A stretch of 64,000 nucleotides of DNA from Acanthopleura granulata (Eukaryota > Mollusca > Polyplacophora > Chitonida > Chitonidae), in NCBI GenBank assembly GCA_016165875.1, contig JABBOT010000029.1:310001-374000 (forward strand), given 5' to 3'. Position 1 is the first letter of the stretch. Each line of letters begins with the position of its first letter. The translations under genes were made by a program, and so were the position numbers. The notes beneath the pieces were generated by a model. It worked only from the letters and a program-made list of their open reading frames with translations, was not told the DNA's origin and searched no databases. This document shows, in pieces, positions 1-12,292 of this stretch.

Positions 1-812
1 GTGCATGTGAAGTATGACATTCTGGACATTGTTGCAAAATGGCCAGGGTCTACACATGATGCTTGAATTCTGGCTGAAAATGGACTGAGACAGCCTTTTG
101 AGAACCACCACACACCCATCCACACTCATCTGATCAGAGATAGTGGGTCCCCATCTAAATGTTCTTACCCTTTCCTCAGGCCACAACCGGGCCCTCAAAC
201 AAATTACAACAGGTATCAAAATATCACCTAACTGAGCTTTGTGTCAAAAACATTCAGTCGTTTCCCTTCATATTCATTAGCAACACATGCTTTTCTGTAC
301 TTCGTAATTGATGGAAATTTTTTTTTAAAAGAAAAAATCCTCCTTTCAAACACAGGAGTTTTTATAATTATAATTATAGTTTTTGGGTGCATAGTTACTG
401 AAATGTAAACGTTAAAAGAGTTCATCGCAAAAATCGAATCTCACTTATGCAACTGTGAATTTTTTTCTTAAACACTGGATAAAATGATTTGCTCAACAAA
501 GGCCTAACACTATAATTGTTACATTTTAGGTCCCACAAACGGACAGGTAGTGTAGTTGAAAGGGGTTTAGGCCAGTTGAAGAGAAGGTGTCACCTTCTGC
601 ACGGAGAAATAAGGATATCACCAGAAAAAGCCTGCCAAATAATTTTGGCATGTGCTGTTCTGCATAACATCTGCAAATTGAGACAAATACCTCTTCCAGG
701 TGATCAGGAGGAGGATGAAAATAATGGAGGTGATCAACTTGGTGTCATTGCTGCAGATGCCAGTGTTGAAGGCATACGATACAGACAGCAATTTGCCAAA
801 ACTCATTTATGA
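1..812 (+). pseudogene. HARBI1-like (Harbinger) transposase, C-terminal half, two exons, nonsense mutation
   Basis: Exon 1 (1-212) reads KYDILDIVAKWPGSTHDA, then a TGA at 64-66, then ILAENGL, then a RDSGSP segment corresponding to the second catalytic Asp block (GDSGYP in the family). A GT donor at 213 and an AG ending at 529 join AACAG to GTCCCAC. This restores the frame into exon 2 (530-812), which carries the catalytic Glu block VVERGLGQLKRR and the VLHNIC motif, and ends at TGA 810-812. Intact relatives have Arg where the TGA sits, so a CGA to TGA change is likely. The 5' half lies off the left edge. Active transposases of this family bind terminal repeats and cut DNA; this copy should not. 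Confidence 0.82.
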
Positions 813-1514
813 AATTATTATTGACTGATTTGTTAAAATTTAGAAATATTTCTTATGTGTCGAGATACAGTTGAATATGCTATTATTGCAAGTGTTATAA
901 TCCAAGGACACCAAAGCTAAGTGACAAGTTACTGACTGACTTTTGTCACGCATTATCTGCAAGAAAATTGTAGAATCCAGATCTACACTGAAATCCTCAC
1001 AACTGAAGCACTATGATTTTGACGAGAACTTAAGGCTGAGACTCAGCCAATTTTGCCCTGCAGTAGTTTAGCCATACATTTATACTTCAAACATGCTAAT
1101 AATATCTGTTATTACAATTATTCAAATACATATTTGTTTAAATGTAGAGGGCCAATATTTCAGGAGCTGTGTTGCTTCCTATCGGCATTGATTAGTACCT
1201 TACCAATCAACTTTTACATGAAAAATAAATTTATTCCATAAGCCCACTGTAAATTAATATTCCTTTTATTGCTTGTTAATTTAATACAATACAGAAGAGA
1301 AAGCTGAACTGAACACACTTGAAGTGAAAGGGACTCACCAGACACATATGGCTGAAAACAAGTACATTTTGATGGGCAAGTTGGAAAAGAAACATATTAC
1401 ACGGAAGTAGTGACAGACATGCTCAATGCCTTTATCACAAACACCAAGGATCTGAGGAAGAAATGCAGTAAAAGCAGCACAATATTTTCATTCAAATTAT
1501 TCTTCTTGATTTCT

Positions 1515-3250
1515 TTATTGCAATTTCATTTCATAATACTGAATCTGAAGTTTCAGTTTTTTGATCTTATGGTCCTGAATAATCTCGGCCTTGCTTTGGA
1601 AGTGGATTCTGTGCTTTATGCTGAACCACTGGTGCGACAGGTGAAGGTACCTCCACTTGAGCTGGTAGGTAGGTGATGTCCTGTACCTGACCGGTACGAG
1701 GCAGAGCATCCAAATATCTCATGGGCAAAGGTGCTGGTGGAAAGCATAGCATATCAGTTGTGCTGAAATGTAGACATGTACATAAGAGTACAGTTATACA
1801 ACTATCACTGTCCCTTTAAAGAATCTTAAGTTGGTGGGCCTTTCAAACAACAGATACAACTCAAGCTGAATAAAACACAGGAACTATTTTGATGAAACAA
1901 AAATTGGATTTAGTAACTTTTTAAACCTGCTTAACACAACATGTATCTGAAGCACTGTGATAAATACTGAATTTACTCATTCATTTAAATATATCATTGC
2001 ACATTTTCAACAGAGGCAGTTTTAGGAAAATAGCTTACTGAGATTCATTAAGTTGAATTAAGGTGGAATCTTTGCCATCACCAACTCCCTCAAGACAAAC
2101 ATTGTTCTACCCCAGAATGGACATCACCACCTCAGCTATAGCACTTAATGGCTTTAGTGATGGTCCTCCAGCTGTAAAATAAAATAAAAATAGTATATGT
2201 CCAAATGATAATATCTTTCATTGTATTGGAGTTCAAATTATTTTAGACTTACAGCTGATGATGCAATCAATGATCTTGGCAAAAGGTCGTGTTATAAATA
2301 AAGATTAAGTTATAAGTAAAGATTATGTTCCAAAGTAACAATTCTGTACTACCAGTCAGCTTACAAATGAAATTAATACGAAAAATCTGTTGAACTTTCA
2401 ATTCAGTGAAAGTTGACATTGAGTCGTTTCGAAATAAAAAATAACACAAATGGGCCAATGGGGCAATGGATGGTCTCCAGGTCAAAGTTTGAAACATGAA
2501 CACATGAGAAAATAAAAATGTGCAAGTGTTGGGGCAGATTAAATGGTCTGTTTGCTAGGTGAAATTCTATATGATGCATAAATCACTGTTTACTTTACAC
2601 ACAGAGAGCGATTTGTTTTATGCCATACTTAACAACATCTTGGTTATAAGATTAATCCTCACATATTTTTAAATTTCATTGATACATGTAATTCATGATG
2701 ACATGATTCAAAATATAGGTCTACTTAAATGAGCTTTTGTCTATAAGTCTATTAGTATAAAAATGCTACCCAGCTCACTGATAACTTTACATCTAGTCTC
2801 CACATTTTGGAAGTCTACATATATTAGAGAAGTACCTACATTTGCATTTTAAATTAAACAAATCAGTTTCTCTCGCACATAAATTTTCTTAAGGCTAATA
2901 AATGAACTGCTTTTACTCACTTTACAAAAGCCTTGTCAATTAAGGCCAAGTTCATCATCCTAATTTTATGTGTCATTCACTTTGATCATTTGCAAGATTA
3001 TTTTTTCCAGTGCACTACACTCCATGCACCCTCATCTTCAAGTAGGAACCACGGTTTTAATTATACTCTGTGCTATTTTTGTTTTAGCACACTGTTTGAA
3101 TTTTAGTCAGTGTTTAGCTGCATTTATGAGAGCCTTTTTCTTCAATATGTCTTTGTATTGTGCCATGTAATTGGCAAGGCTCAAACACTTGTCGTTTGAT
3201 CAGTTCGGCTTTCTCTTTTTTTCCTCCACATCAGATTTTGTTTGCATCAA
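1515..3250 (-). pseudogene. Myb/SANT-like accessory protein of the Harbinger element, broken
   Basis: Three minus-strand blocks fit the MSANTD/NAIF1-like partner proteins of Harbinger transposons. An N-terminal block at about 3250-3060 reads DVEEKKRKPN, then a stop where Trp is expected, then a helix starting NDKCLSLANYMAQYKDILKK. A middle exon (2171-2039) begins GGPSLKPLSAIAEVVMSILG with an in-frame TAG after it, bounded by an AG acceptor and a GT donor. A last exon (1762-1515) has a Pro-rich linker, a frameshift near 1570-1600, and a C-terminal coiled coil rich in K, L and Q. Stops in two blocks and the frameshift mark it as a pseudogene. In the family this protein helps import the transposase and bind DNA. 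Confidence 0.72.
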
Positions 3251-3591
3251 AATGTCGTCGTTATGACATTATGATATACCAAAAATGTCTTTATTATGAG
3301 AGAGCTCTTTTGTTGCTACAGGACATGTGTTGGAGAAAAACTTAACTTAGTAAGTATTTTCTTCACTGAGACTCGTGTTAGGAAATTTTATGAATGCATG
3401 TTTAAGTATTTTCTTAGCTATGAATAATTTCCATACTTAAGTATAAATTCTTAGCTGAATCCTAAGAATCTTTATGAATACGGGCCCAATTCTTTGCTTA
3501 TATTTTTGATGTTAATGGTATTACGAAAGGTTTGTTCAGGACTCTTGGGAAATCACCAAATGGTTTGTTCACTTCATATTATATATAATAG

Positions 3592-3842
3592 GGGGCCTAC
3601 GGGGCTCAGTTGGTTAGCTCGCTAGCACAGCGCAATGACCCAGAAGCCTCCCACCCATGCGGTTGCTGTGAGCTCAAATCCAGCTCATGCTGACTTCCTC
3701 TCCATGGAAAAGTCAGCCAGCAACCTGCAGATCGTCGTGTTTCCACTGGGCTCTGCACGGTTCCCTCCCACCATAGTGCTGGCTGTCATGGTATAAGTGA
3801 AACATTCTTGAGTACGGCATAAAACACCAATCAAATAAATAA
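3592..3842 (+). mobile_element. tRNA-derived SINE, family 1, near full length
   Basis: The head looks like a tRNA gene turned transposon: an A-box-like GGCTCAGTTGGTTAG near 3604 and a B-box-like GTGAGCTCAAATCCAG near 3668. It is followed by a conserved body (CAGCAACCTGCAGATCGTCG, CCTCCCACCATAGTGCTGG) and a tail with ATTCTTGAGTACGGCATAAAACACC ending in an (AAAT)n run. The same body recurs near 23.8, 40.7, 41.4, 42.8, 59.3 and 62.4 kb. Transcription by RNA polymerase III is expected of the family. Confidence 0.85.
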
Positions 3843-6800
3843 ATAAATACATGTAATATTATTACAAGATATATTTTGTGTCCGTACTATCACATTTATT
3901 TATTTGCTCACAGAAAATGCCCTAAAGTTTCGCCCATGACTAGGTAGCAGCACATTGTGCCTTATTCTGATTATTACTTTTTGTTTTTATGAAGGACTTT
4001 GGAGGGTTTTATGGAAGGTAGGATTACATACTGCTGGGAAAGTAATTTGTTAAGACTCTTTGCCTACAAAAATGTAGTTTTGGGGGGGGGAGGATTTTAC
4101 AGTTAGTATTTACTTATATGCCTCTAGGCTGGATTTCCAGAATCACCTACAAGCATAACAAGTGTTACAAGTACACCGGGCAGAAGTACCACAATGCTGA
4201 TGAACAGAAATGTATATATGTGTGAAAATAGATAAACATTTCCAGAGGAACTTTCGCTTGTAGTGAAAAAAGGGAAATTTGGGGTGTATTACACAAGTAG
4301 ATATTGTTGAACGCCATAACACAAAAACAATCTGTGTTGCTCGGGGTTGACATTTTCAGAACGTCAGAAACACTTAAGAATTTGGTTTATCTTCAAAGAA
4401 TATATGGTGATCTGACAGCGTGCTGAAAAGTATGTGATAAGTAAACATCAGTAAAGGTTAAGGAATACCACACTCAGATATACATGTATGCAGTAGACCG
4501 CTAAATGTTACTGAAATGGAGCCTTCATAACTGTGAATTGTATGCGTAACCTGGAGGTCGTGTACAACAACAACAGAACAGCAGGCGGCTTTATACTGTT
4601 CCGGGGATATTACAATTGGTCTGTGGTAACAATACACTTGTGTATCTGGGGCATTTGGTGAAAGAGAAAAACATCATGTTAGCTAGGGTCTGATGACATT
4701 TGAGGGGTAGGGGAGAGTATGATATAGTCCACCGATGTGCCAGAGTGTAGGTGGGGGTGTGCGCTGTAGGCTTCTGTCCTACCCCGTAAGACATGGAATC
4801 AAGCAGTCTTCTGTTGTATGTGTATGTATTTTGCGGAGTTGATCAATTTTTTTCAAATCAACTTCTTATGATGCGGTGTGAATATTTTCAAATGTTTCAC
4901 ATGCAGTATTCCTTTATTACCATACATGACACATATGCACCATTCATAAGATAATTAACAACAAAACCCAGCTTATCATTAGGCCATCTTCAGTTTGTAA
5001 CAAACATTCCTAAAAACTGTGCTTGTTTCCAAAATCAGAAGATAACAGCTTAACAACAAAATGCAACTTATTGATAGAATATTGTAAGAAAGCAATATAT
5101 GTATCTTAATAAAATATGATAAACATATTTATCAGCAATAGGAAGCTGATTAAAATAGAAAATTGTGAGACAATATCTCAGTAACTTTACTGTTGTCAGA
5201 ATGTGAACTTGGCTTGCTATAAACATTTGATGTTGGTAATAATGAGACGAATTCAATGAAACTTAATAGATAGATATACTGATGGGTCCCCAAAGTAATA
5301 TATTATATAATGAATTTTACTTTTGTTTTTCAATAGGCAATAAGTGACATTATTATTTAAATTGCCTTGCAAAACTGTACACTTGTGAAACTTTGAAATT
5401 TGGAGACCTTTATTGTTATGACCAACAGAACCAAGAGGCTTTGGTTAAGGCACCTTCATGTGTCAGGTTCAAATGCAAAATGTACATGTACACTACACAT
5501 ACATAAAACATATGTCCATTGACAGGAGATTAAAGATTCCACAAAAGGGTCATATCCATTTGGGAAAAATTGTTTGGAGGCAAATGTCAAGTGTAAAAGG
5601 GAAAGTTTTCTCAAATGGAATTTCCAAAAAGAAAAATCTTTGAAAACAAAAGAAATTGTGAACTTGAATGCTGAGAAATTGAAAAAAGGATCATATGTCA
5701 AATTAACCAAGAACAAAATAGTGTACCAGTAGTTAATATTTGTCAAAACTCTAAATCTGTAACGTCTATAAGACAGAAGGGTTTATTAGAGAACTGGCTG
5801 GGAGCCAATGGTGGACTGTTTTGTTTCTTAGAGAGAACACCTGAACACGGTACTCAGTGTACACTGGAATAAGATAGCAAAATTTGGGTAAATCATGGAA
5901 CTATATAGGATGACTGTTGCCCTGCAGCCTGTTGATGATCAGGGTGCCTACATAATCCTGACTGACCAGTGATGATGTGAACAACATATCTTGAGTCACT
6001 CAGCACTCCCTGTTGTTGGTGGTGGTTACTGAGTATCAATATCAACATGTTAACAACCCATGTGTCATCAGCCATGTCCATCAGTCACAAGGTTGAGTGC
6101 CAGTCAGTGACTCTGTGAGCTACTGGGTCAGTCCTGCAATTCTTGGATGAGGCTTTAATAGGGGCTGCAGTTAAGGTGATACTGGCGGCAGTTAGCTTGA
6201 AGTTGTATGTGTGTGTATATATATGTATGTATAGTTGTGAAAGTTGAAGGACTGTTGAATTTGAAACACCTTCAAAGTTTACCTAATTTTCTTATTAATA
6301 TAAAAAAGAAAAGGAAAATTTAAAGAAGATCAGAGTTTTTTTGTGAATGCTATTCCAACATTTTACAGGTTCTTTGCCCTAAAAACTGTCCCACAGATTC
6401 TTAATATTCATCTTAGATTGTTCTTAGTAATCGTTTAAACTTAAAGCTTTCCAAAATTTTATAACAATTGGAAACTTTGATGTTCTTTAGCTAATATCTT
6501 TAAGACTCAAGCAGATATCAGCAGTTTGTGGGGATTTTATTCTTTGCTAGGTACCTTTCTACATGTAGGCTAGATTTCAAGGTTTTATATTGAAAAATAA
6601 CAAGAAATAAAAGTGTTTCACCACACAACAGTCACTGTCTCAAAAACACTGAGAAAGGTAGGAAAGGACCAAAACATCTTCAGGAGCATTATGTATGACA
6701 AAATTCATCATTACTTTGTTTGCAAATTAATTTAAATTGTCCAGCCTTCAGTTAAAATGTGAACATTAAGAAAGGTTAAATTGCTGTTTTAGCTTGGCAG

Positions 6801-7450
6801 TTTTGAGAAAAACCTGCTCTGATGTGTGTATAAATCCTTCCCTGGATTGCACCTTGGTTGTCTGCTTCAGGCTGTTGTTTTAGTTGATATGCATATAAGG
6901 TCCATAAACAGTGGTGCACTGTTTCTAGATAAGTGATATCAGGAAGAAATACATATTTACCACAGTCAGGTCTATTAACAGCCCTGTTAACCCCACCAAT
7001 CAGGGGGAAATAAGAAAACATAACTGCCATGGCAGGTTATACTTTTGTCAAATGTAAGCTATTTACACTTTGATTTTGGTTTTCATCTTGAACATTAGAG
7101 GAAAGATAAAAAAGGGTCAAGTCAAAATGTGAAACACACGTAAAATAAATTTGTGACCAACTTTCACTCATGAGAGGCTTCTTGTATCCATAAACCATTT
7201 AAGGTAAAACTTTGTTATATCCCAGTGATTTTTTCACAATAAACACTACACAACAACTCCATAAAGAAATACATGTATATCTCAAAATACGTACCATGTA
7301 GGTGCACTGCTGTCTCAGTTTGCAAATTCAGCATTCAAATTTGTGTTTAACCCACCTAGCATGATTCACATATGTTTCTCTTGGAAACTTAAGGATTGAA
7401 CTATATGTAGGAACAAGGCAATCAAATATTGGTCTTCTTTATATAATTGA
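3843..7450. other. No gene recognised
   Basis: AT-rich sequence with short homopolymer and dinucleotide runs (a G run at 4082-4090, a TG/TA run near 6206-6230). Reading frames are short and on both strands, without domain signatures or paired splice sites I could trust. I see nothing I can name here. Confidence 0.5.
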
Positions 7451-7884
7451 TTGCCCTTTATTCCCACGTAGTGTCCATATTTTTGTGTGGTATGTTAATT
7501 TACTCTAGCTCCACAGATATACTATGTCAGAAAGATTAAATTTTGCTTCTTAACTTTTTGTGATCAAACTTTTCTAACTCTTACATGTATCTGTTGTTCA
7601 TTTTGCAATTTGTAAGATCAAGCAGTGAACGCTACATTCATAGAATAATGCTAATGTCTTTTTTCGGAATTCTTTTGTATTATTGGGTTTTCTTTCTGTT
7701 CCCCAAAAGCATTCATTCCTACTGATAACCTTATCTGTCATGTATAGTCATTTTTGAAACATTATTTATTACTGTTAAGTTTGTCCAGGCTTTTATATAA
7801 TCTTTTTGACATGGCATATCTGTGGAGCTAGAGCCATTACCATACCCCACAAAAATATGGACACTAAGTGGGAATAAAGGGCAA
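7451..7884. mobile_element. MITE-like element with ~80-bp terminal inverted repeats
   Basis: The left end TTGCCCTTTATTCCCACGTA (7451 on) is matched, reverse-complemented, by the right end ending at 7884. The match continues inward with few differences for about 80 bp (GTGTCCATATTTTTGTG, CTCTAGCTCCACAGATAT). No coding capacity is seen in the roughly 275-bp centre. This fits a non-autonomous DNA transposon. No convincing target-site duplication was found, so the superfamily is unassigned. Confidence 0.7.
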
Positions 7885-9077
7885 TAAATGTATGTATTTA
7901 TTGATAAAAATTCAAATTTTGCTTGTAAAAATTAAGCAATTGCAAAACTCGTTAAACTGTGACAGAAAAAAATAATGATAATGAAAATGTCTTAATTGTC
8001 TTAATGAAGTACATATATGCTAAGAGAGTGGAGAAACTTACTGTGAGCAGTAAGCCCTTGTGATAGCCCCCAGGGGAACCCAGTTGTTTTGGTTGGGGGA
8101 TCCAAGTGTTTGGAGTTGTACATGTGTGGGGGATGAGCTCTACTAACCAGTTGACTACAGACAAAGGCAAGGCCTGTCTTATGGCAGGCAAGCTGTCTAT
8201 AATTAGACACACTAAATTAGTGGCACATCTTCCCTTAAATCTCTAAAACTTTTCACCTAAACAGAAACAGAATGAGATACTGCAAAGAAGTTAAGCTTCA
8301 TAATACATGTTTCAGAATATTTCTCTTGAAGTTTATACTACATTACTGCATACAGGACATATGTTCCTGTGGGCAGATGTTTCAGGGTTGACCTGTAATT
8401 GAGGGTGGGGATTTTTAGGAAGGCAACCTCTTAAGTTGGACAACCAGAAGCTTCTAGTATTGGAGATCCCCTCTCAATGTAGTACATAAATCCAAGAAGG
8501 GGTTGCTGGGGTAAGTGTTTGTGCGACTCCCAACAACGCAATACATGTACATGCCAGCTGTGACTTACAAACACTGGCTGGACCAACTCATATCATCTGA
8601 CTTGGTCTAGGGGCAACAACAGTTTGCTAGCAGTAGTTTTGTTTAGGTTGTTTTGTGGTAAGCAATGTGGAGGAGCTTTTGGCAGCCGCGGAGGCAGTTT
8701 TGGCTACCATTGCTAACTGTGGAGAGTGTGATATTACTAGAGCTGGTTGTAGGCTGTCCTGTTCTCGTATGTCCTCCATGTGGTGAGTATGGCTTTGCCT
8801 TGCCTCATCACCACAAGCCAAGCTCTTTGCCTGCCTTATTCTTGAAGTTTCCTGGAGGGTACACAACTATGTCTATTTGCCGGCTTTCCATGCAGGAAAA
8901 TTTTGATTATCTTGCAGGTTGGCCAAGAAAGAGAAAAAAGTTTATAGAACAGTAATATTTGCCCATCTTAATTGTCTCCTTTGCTCTACAGTGAAAAACT
9001 TGTGTATGTTGTGTATGGTTATTTACGTGAGGTAACATGTAGATGCAGGTTATGTGGTTGTTTTAAACATGCCTGAC
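7885..9077. other. No gene recognised
   Basis: No recognisable gene. A stretch at about 8660-8780 is open in two plus frames and the minus frame and ends in a GTGAGT, but it matches no domain I know and has no clear upstream acceptor. Confidence 0.4.
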
Positions 9078-12000
9078 CTGTGTACTGTGGTGGTTAGAAA
9101 GTTCATGGTGGTGCCGATCAGGAAGCACATGCTTACAATGGTCAGAAAGTACATGATGGTGATGGTCAGAAAGTTTGTCTTTGTGATGTCGAAAAGTGTA
9201 TGATTGCAATGGTCAGAAAGTACATGAATGTGATGGTGAGAAAGTACATGATTGTGATGGTCTGAAAGTACATGTTTGTGCTGGTCAGAAAGTACATGAT
9301 TGTGATGGTCAGGAAGTGCATGTTTGTGGTGGTCAGAAAGTACATGTTTGTGCTGGTCAGAAAGTACATGATTATGATGGTCAGAAAGTACATGTTTGTG
9401 CTGGTCAGAAAGTACATGTTTGTGCTGGTCAGGAAGTACATGTTTGTGCTGGTCAGAAAGTACATGTGTGTGATCGTCAGAAAGTACATGCTTGAGATGA
9501 TCAGAAAGCACATGATTGTTCTGATCAGAAAGTACATTATTGTGACAGTCAGAAAGTACATGTTTGTGATGGTGAGAAAGTACATGATTGTGATGGTCAG
9601 AAAGTACATGATTGTGATTGTCAGAAAGTGCATGTTTGTGATGTTCAGAAAGTGCATGTTTGTGATGGTGAGAAAGTACATGATTGTGGATATCAGAAAG
9701 TACATGATTGTAATGGTCAGAAAGTACATGATTGCAATGGTCAGAAAGTACATGATTGTGATGGTCAGAAAGTACATGATTGTGGTAGTCAGAGAGTACA
9801 TGATTGTGGATATCAGAAAGTACATGATTATGATGGTCAGAAAGTACATGATTGTGATGGTCAGAAAGTACTGGATTGTGATGGTCAGCAAGTACATGAT
9901 TGTGATGGTCTGAAAGTACATGATTGTGGTGGTCAGAAAGTACATGATTGTGATGGTCAGAAAGTACATGATTGTGGTAGTCAGAGAGTACATGATTGTG
10001 GATATCAGAAAGTACATGATTATGATGGTCAGAAAGTACATGATTGTGATGGTCAGAAAGTACTGGATTGTGATGGTCAGCAAGTACATGATTGTGATGG
10101 TCTGAAAGTACATGATTGTGGTGGCCAGAAAGTACATGATTGTGGTGGTCAGAAAGTACATTATTGTGGAAGTCAGAAAGTACATTATTGTGATGGTCAG
10201 AAAGTATATGGTTGTGATGGTCAGCAAGTACATGATTGTGATGTCAGAAAGTACATGATTGTGGTGGTCAGAAAGTACATGATTGTGATGGTCAGAAAGT
10301 ACATGTTTGTGATGGTCAGAAAGTACATGATTGTGATGGTGAGAAGGTACATGATTGTGGAAGTCAGAAAGTACTGGATTGTGGTGGTCAGAAAGTATAC
10401 GATTGTGATGGTCAGGAAGTATATGATTGTGGAATTCAGAAAGTACATGATTGTAGTGGTCATAAAGTACATTATTGTGGATATCAGAAAGTACATGATT
10501 GTGGTAGTCAGAAAGTACATGATTGTGGAAGTCAGAATGTACATGAATGTGGATGGCAGAAAGTATATAATTGTGATAGTCAGAAAGTACATGATTGTGA
10601 TGGTGAGAAAGTACATGATTGTGGTGGTCAGAAAGTACATGTTTGTGCTGGTCAGAAAGTACATGATTATGATGGTCAGAAAGTACATGTTTGTGCTGGT
10701 CAGAAAGTACATGTTTGTGCTGGTCAGGAAGTACATGTTTGTGCTGGTCAGAAAGTACATGTGTGTGATCATCAGAAAGTACATGCTTGAGATGATCAGA
10801 AAGCACATGATTGTTCTGATCAGAAAGTACATGATTGTGACAGTCAGAAAGTACATGTTTGTGATGGTGAGAAAGTACATGATTGTGATGGTCAGAAAGT
10901 ACATGATTGTGATTGTCAGAAAGTGCATGTTTGTGATGTTCAGAAAGTGCATGTTTGTGATGGTGAGAAAGTACATGATTGTGGATATCAGAAAGTACAT
11001 GATTGTAATGGTCAGAAAGTACATGATTGCAATGGTCAGAAAGTACATGATTGTGATGGTCAGAAAGTACATGATTGTGGTAGTCAGAGAGTACATGATT
11101 GTGGATATCAGAAAATACATGATTATGATGGTCAGAAAGTACATGATTGTGATGGTCAGAAAGTACTGGATTGTGATGGTCAGCAAGTACATGATTGTGA
11201 TGGTCTGAAAGTACATGATTGTGGTGGTCAGAAAGTACATGATTGTGATGGTCAGAAAGTACATGATTGTGGTAGTCAGAGAGTACATGATTGTGGTAGT
11301 CAGAAAGTACATGATTATGATGGTCAGAAAGTACATGATTGTGATGGTCAGAAAGTACTGGATTGTGATGGTCAGCAAGTACATGATTGTGATGGTCTGA
11401 AAGTACATGATTGTGGTGGCCAGAAAGTACATGATTGTGGAAGTCAGAAAGTACATTATTGTGATGGTCAGAAAGTATATGGTTGTGATGGTCAGCAAGT
11501 ACATGATTGTGATGTCAGAAAGTACATGATTGTGGTGGTCAGAAAGTACATGATTGTGCTGGTCAGAAAGTACATGTTTGTGATGGTCAGAAAGTACATG
11601 ATTGTGATGGTGAGAAGGTACATGATTGTGGAAGTCAGAAAGTACTGGATTGTGGTGGTCAGAAAGTATACGATTGTGATGGTCAGGAAGTATATGATTG
11701 TGGAATTCAGAAAGTACATGATTGTAGTGGTCATAAAGTACATTATTGTGGATATCAGAAAGTACATGATTGTGGTAGTCAGAAAGTACATGATTGTGGA
11801 AGTCAGAATGTACATGAATGTGGATGGCAGAAAGTATATAATTGTGATAGTCAGAAAGTACATGATTGTGATGGTGAGAAAGTACATGATTGTGGTGGTC
11901 AGAAAGTACATGATTGTGATGGTCAGAAAGTACACGGTTGTTGTGGTCAGAAAGTACATGATTGTGGTGGTCGGAAAGTATATGATTGTGGTGGTCAGAA

Positions 12001-12292
12001 AGTACATGCTTGAGATGATCAGAAAGTACATGATTGTGATGGTCAGAAAGTACATGATTGAGATGATCAGAAAGTACATGATTGTGGAAGTCAGAAAGTA
12101 CATGATTGTGATGGTCAGAAAGTACATGATTGCAATGGTCAGAAAGTACATGATTGTGGTAGTCAGAGAGTACATGATTGTGGATGTCAGAAAGTACATG
12201 ATTGCGATGGTCAGATAGTACATGATTGTCATGCTCAGAAAATAAATGAGTGTCATTGTCAAAAAGTATTTTATTGGATGGTCAGAAAGTGA
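9078..12292. repeat. 3.2-kb minisatellite, 24-bp unit, with higher-order repeats
   Basis: About 130 head-to-tail copies of a 24-bp unit with core GTCAGAAAGTACATGATTG. Because 24 is a multiple of 3 and the unit lacks stops in most frames, long open frames appear on both strands, giving octapeptide repeats (VHDCDGQK on +; HVLSDHHN and similar on -). Rare 23-bp units (near 10240 and 11512) switch the frame. Variant units show larger periods: an eight-unit (192-bp) block near 9784 recurs near 9976, and a block of about 1.3 kb is repeated (markers at 9491 and 10786, 10211 and 11482). There are no splice or promoter signals suggesting a gene. I read it as non-coding. Confidence 0.95.

Larger units (their letters stand above)
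1..3487. mobile_element. Decayed Harbinger-type DNA transposon, left end cut by the window
   Basis: The interval holds both proteins typical of animal Harbinger elements: a HARBI1-like DDE transposase (+ strand, 1-812) and a Myb/SANT-like accessory protein (- strand, about 1515-3250), arranged tail to tail. It closes at 3471-3487 with a GC-rich end (TTTATGAATACGGGCCC) that resembles Harbinger terminal repeats, which read GGGCCC... from outside. Both genes carry stops or frameshifts, so the copy looks dead. The left terminal repeat is outside the window, so the ends could not be paired. Protein homologies are clear by eye; the exact right boundary is inferred. Confidence 0.75.

Noticed and set aside
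8665..8955. Open frame followed by a GTGAGT, possibly an exon
   Set aside because: No recognisable domain, competing open frames in the same interval, and no acceptor or partner exon in phase with the peptidase gene.
9078..12292. CRISPR-like regular repeats
   Set aside because: Units are contiguous without unique spacers and the DNA is eukaryotic.
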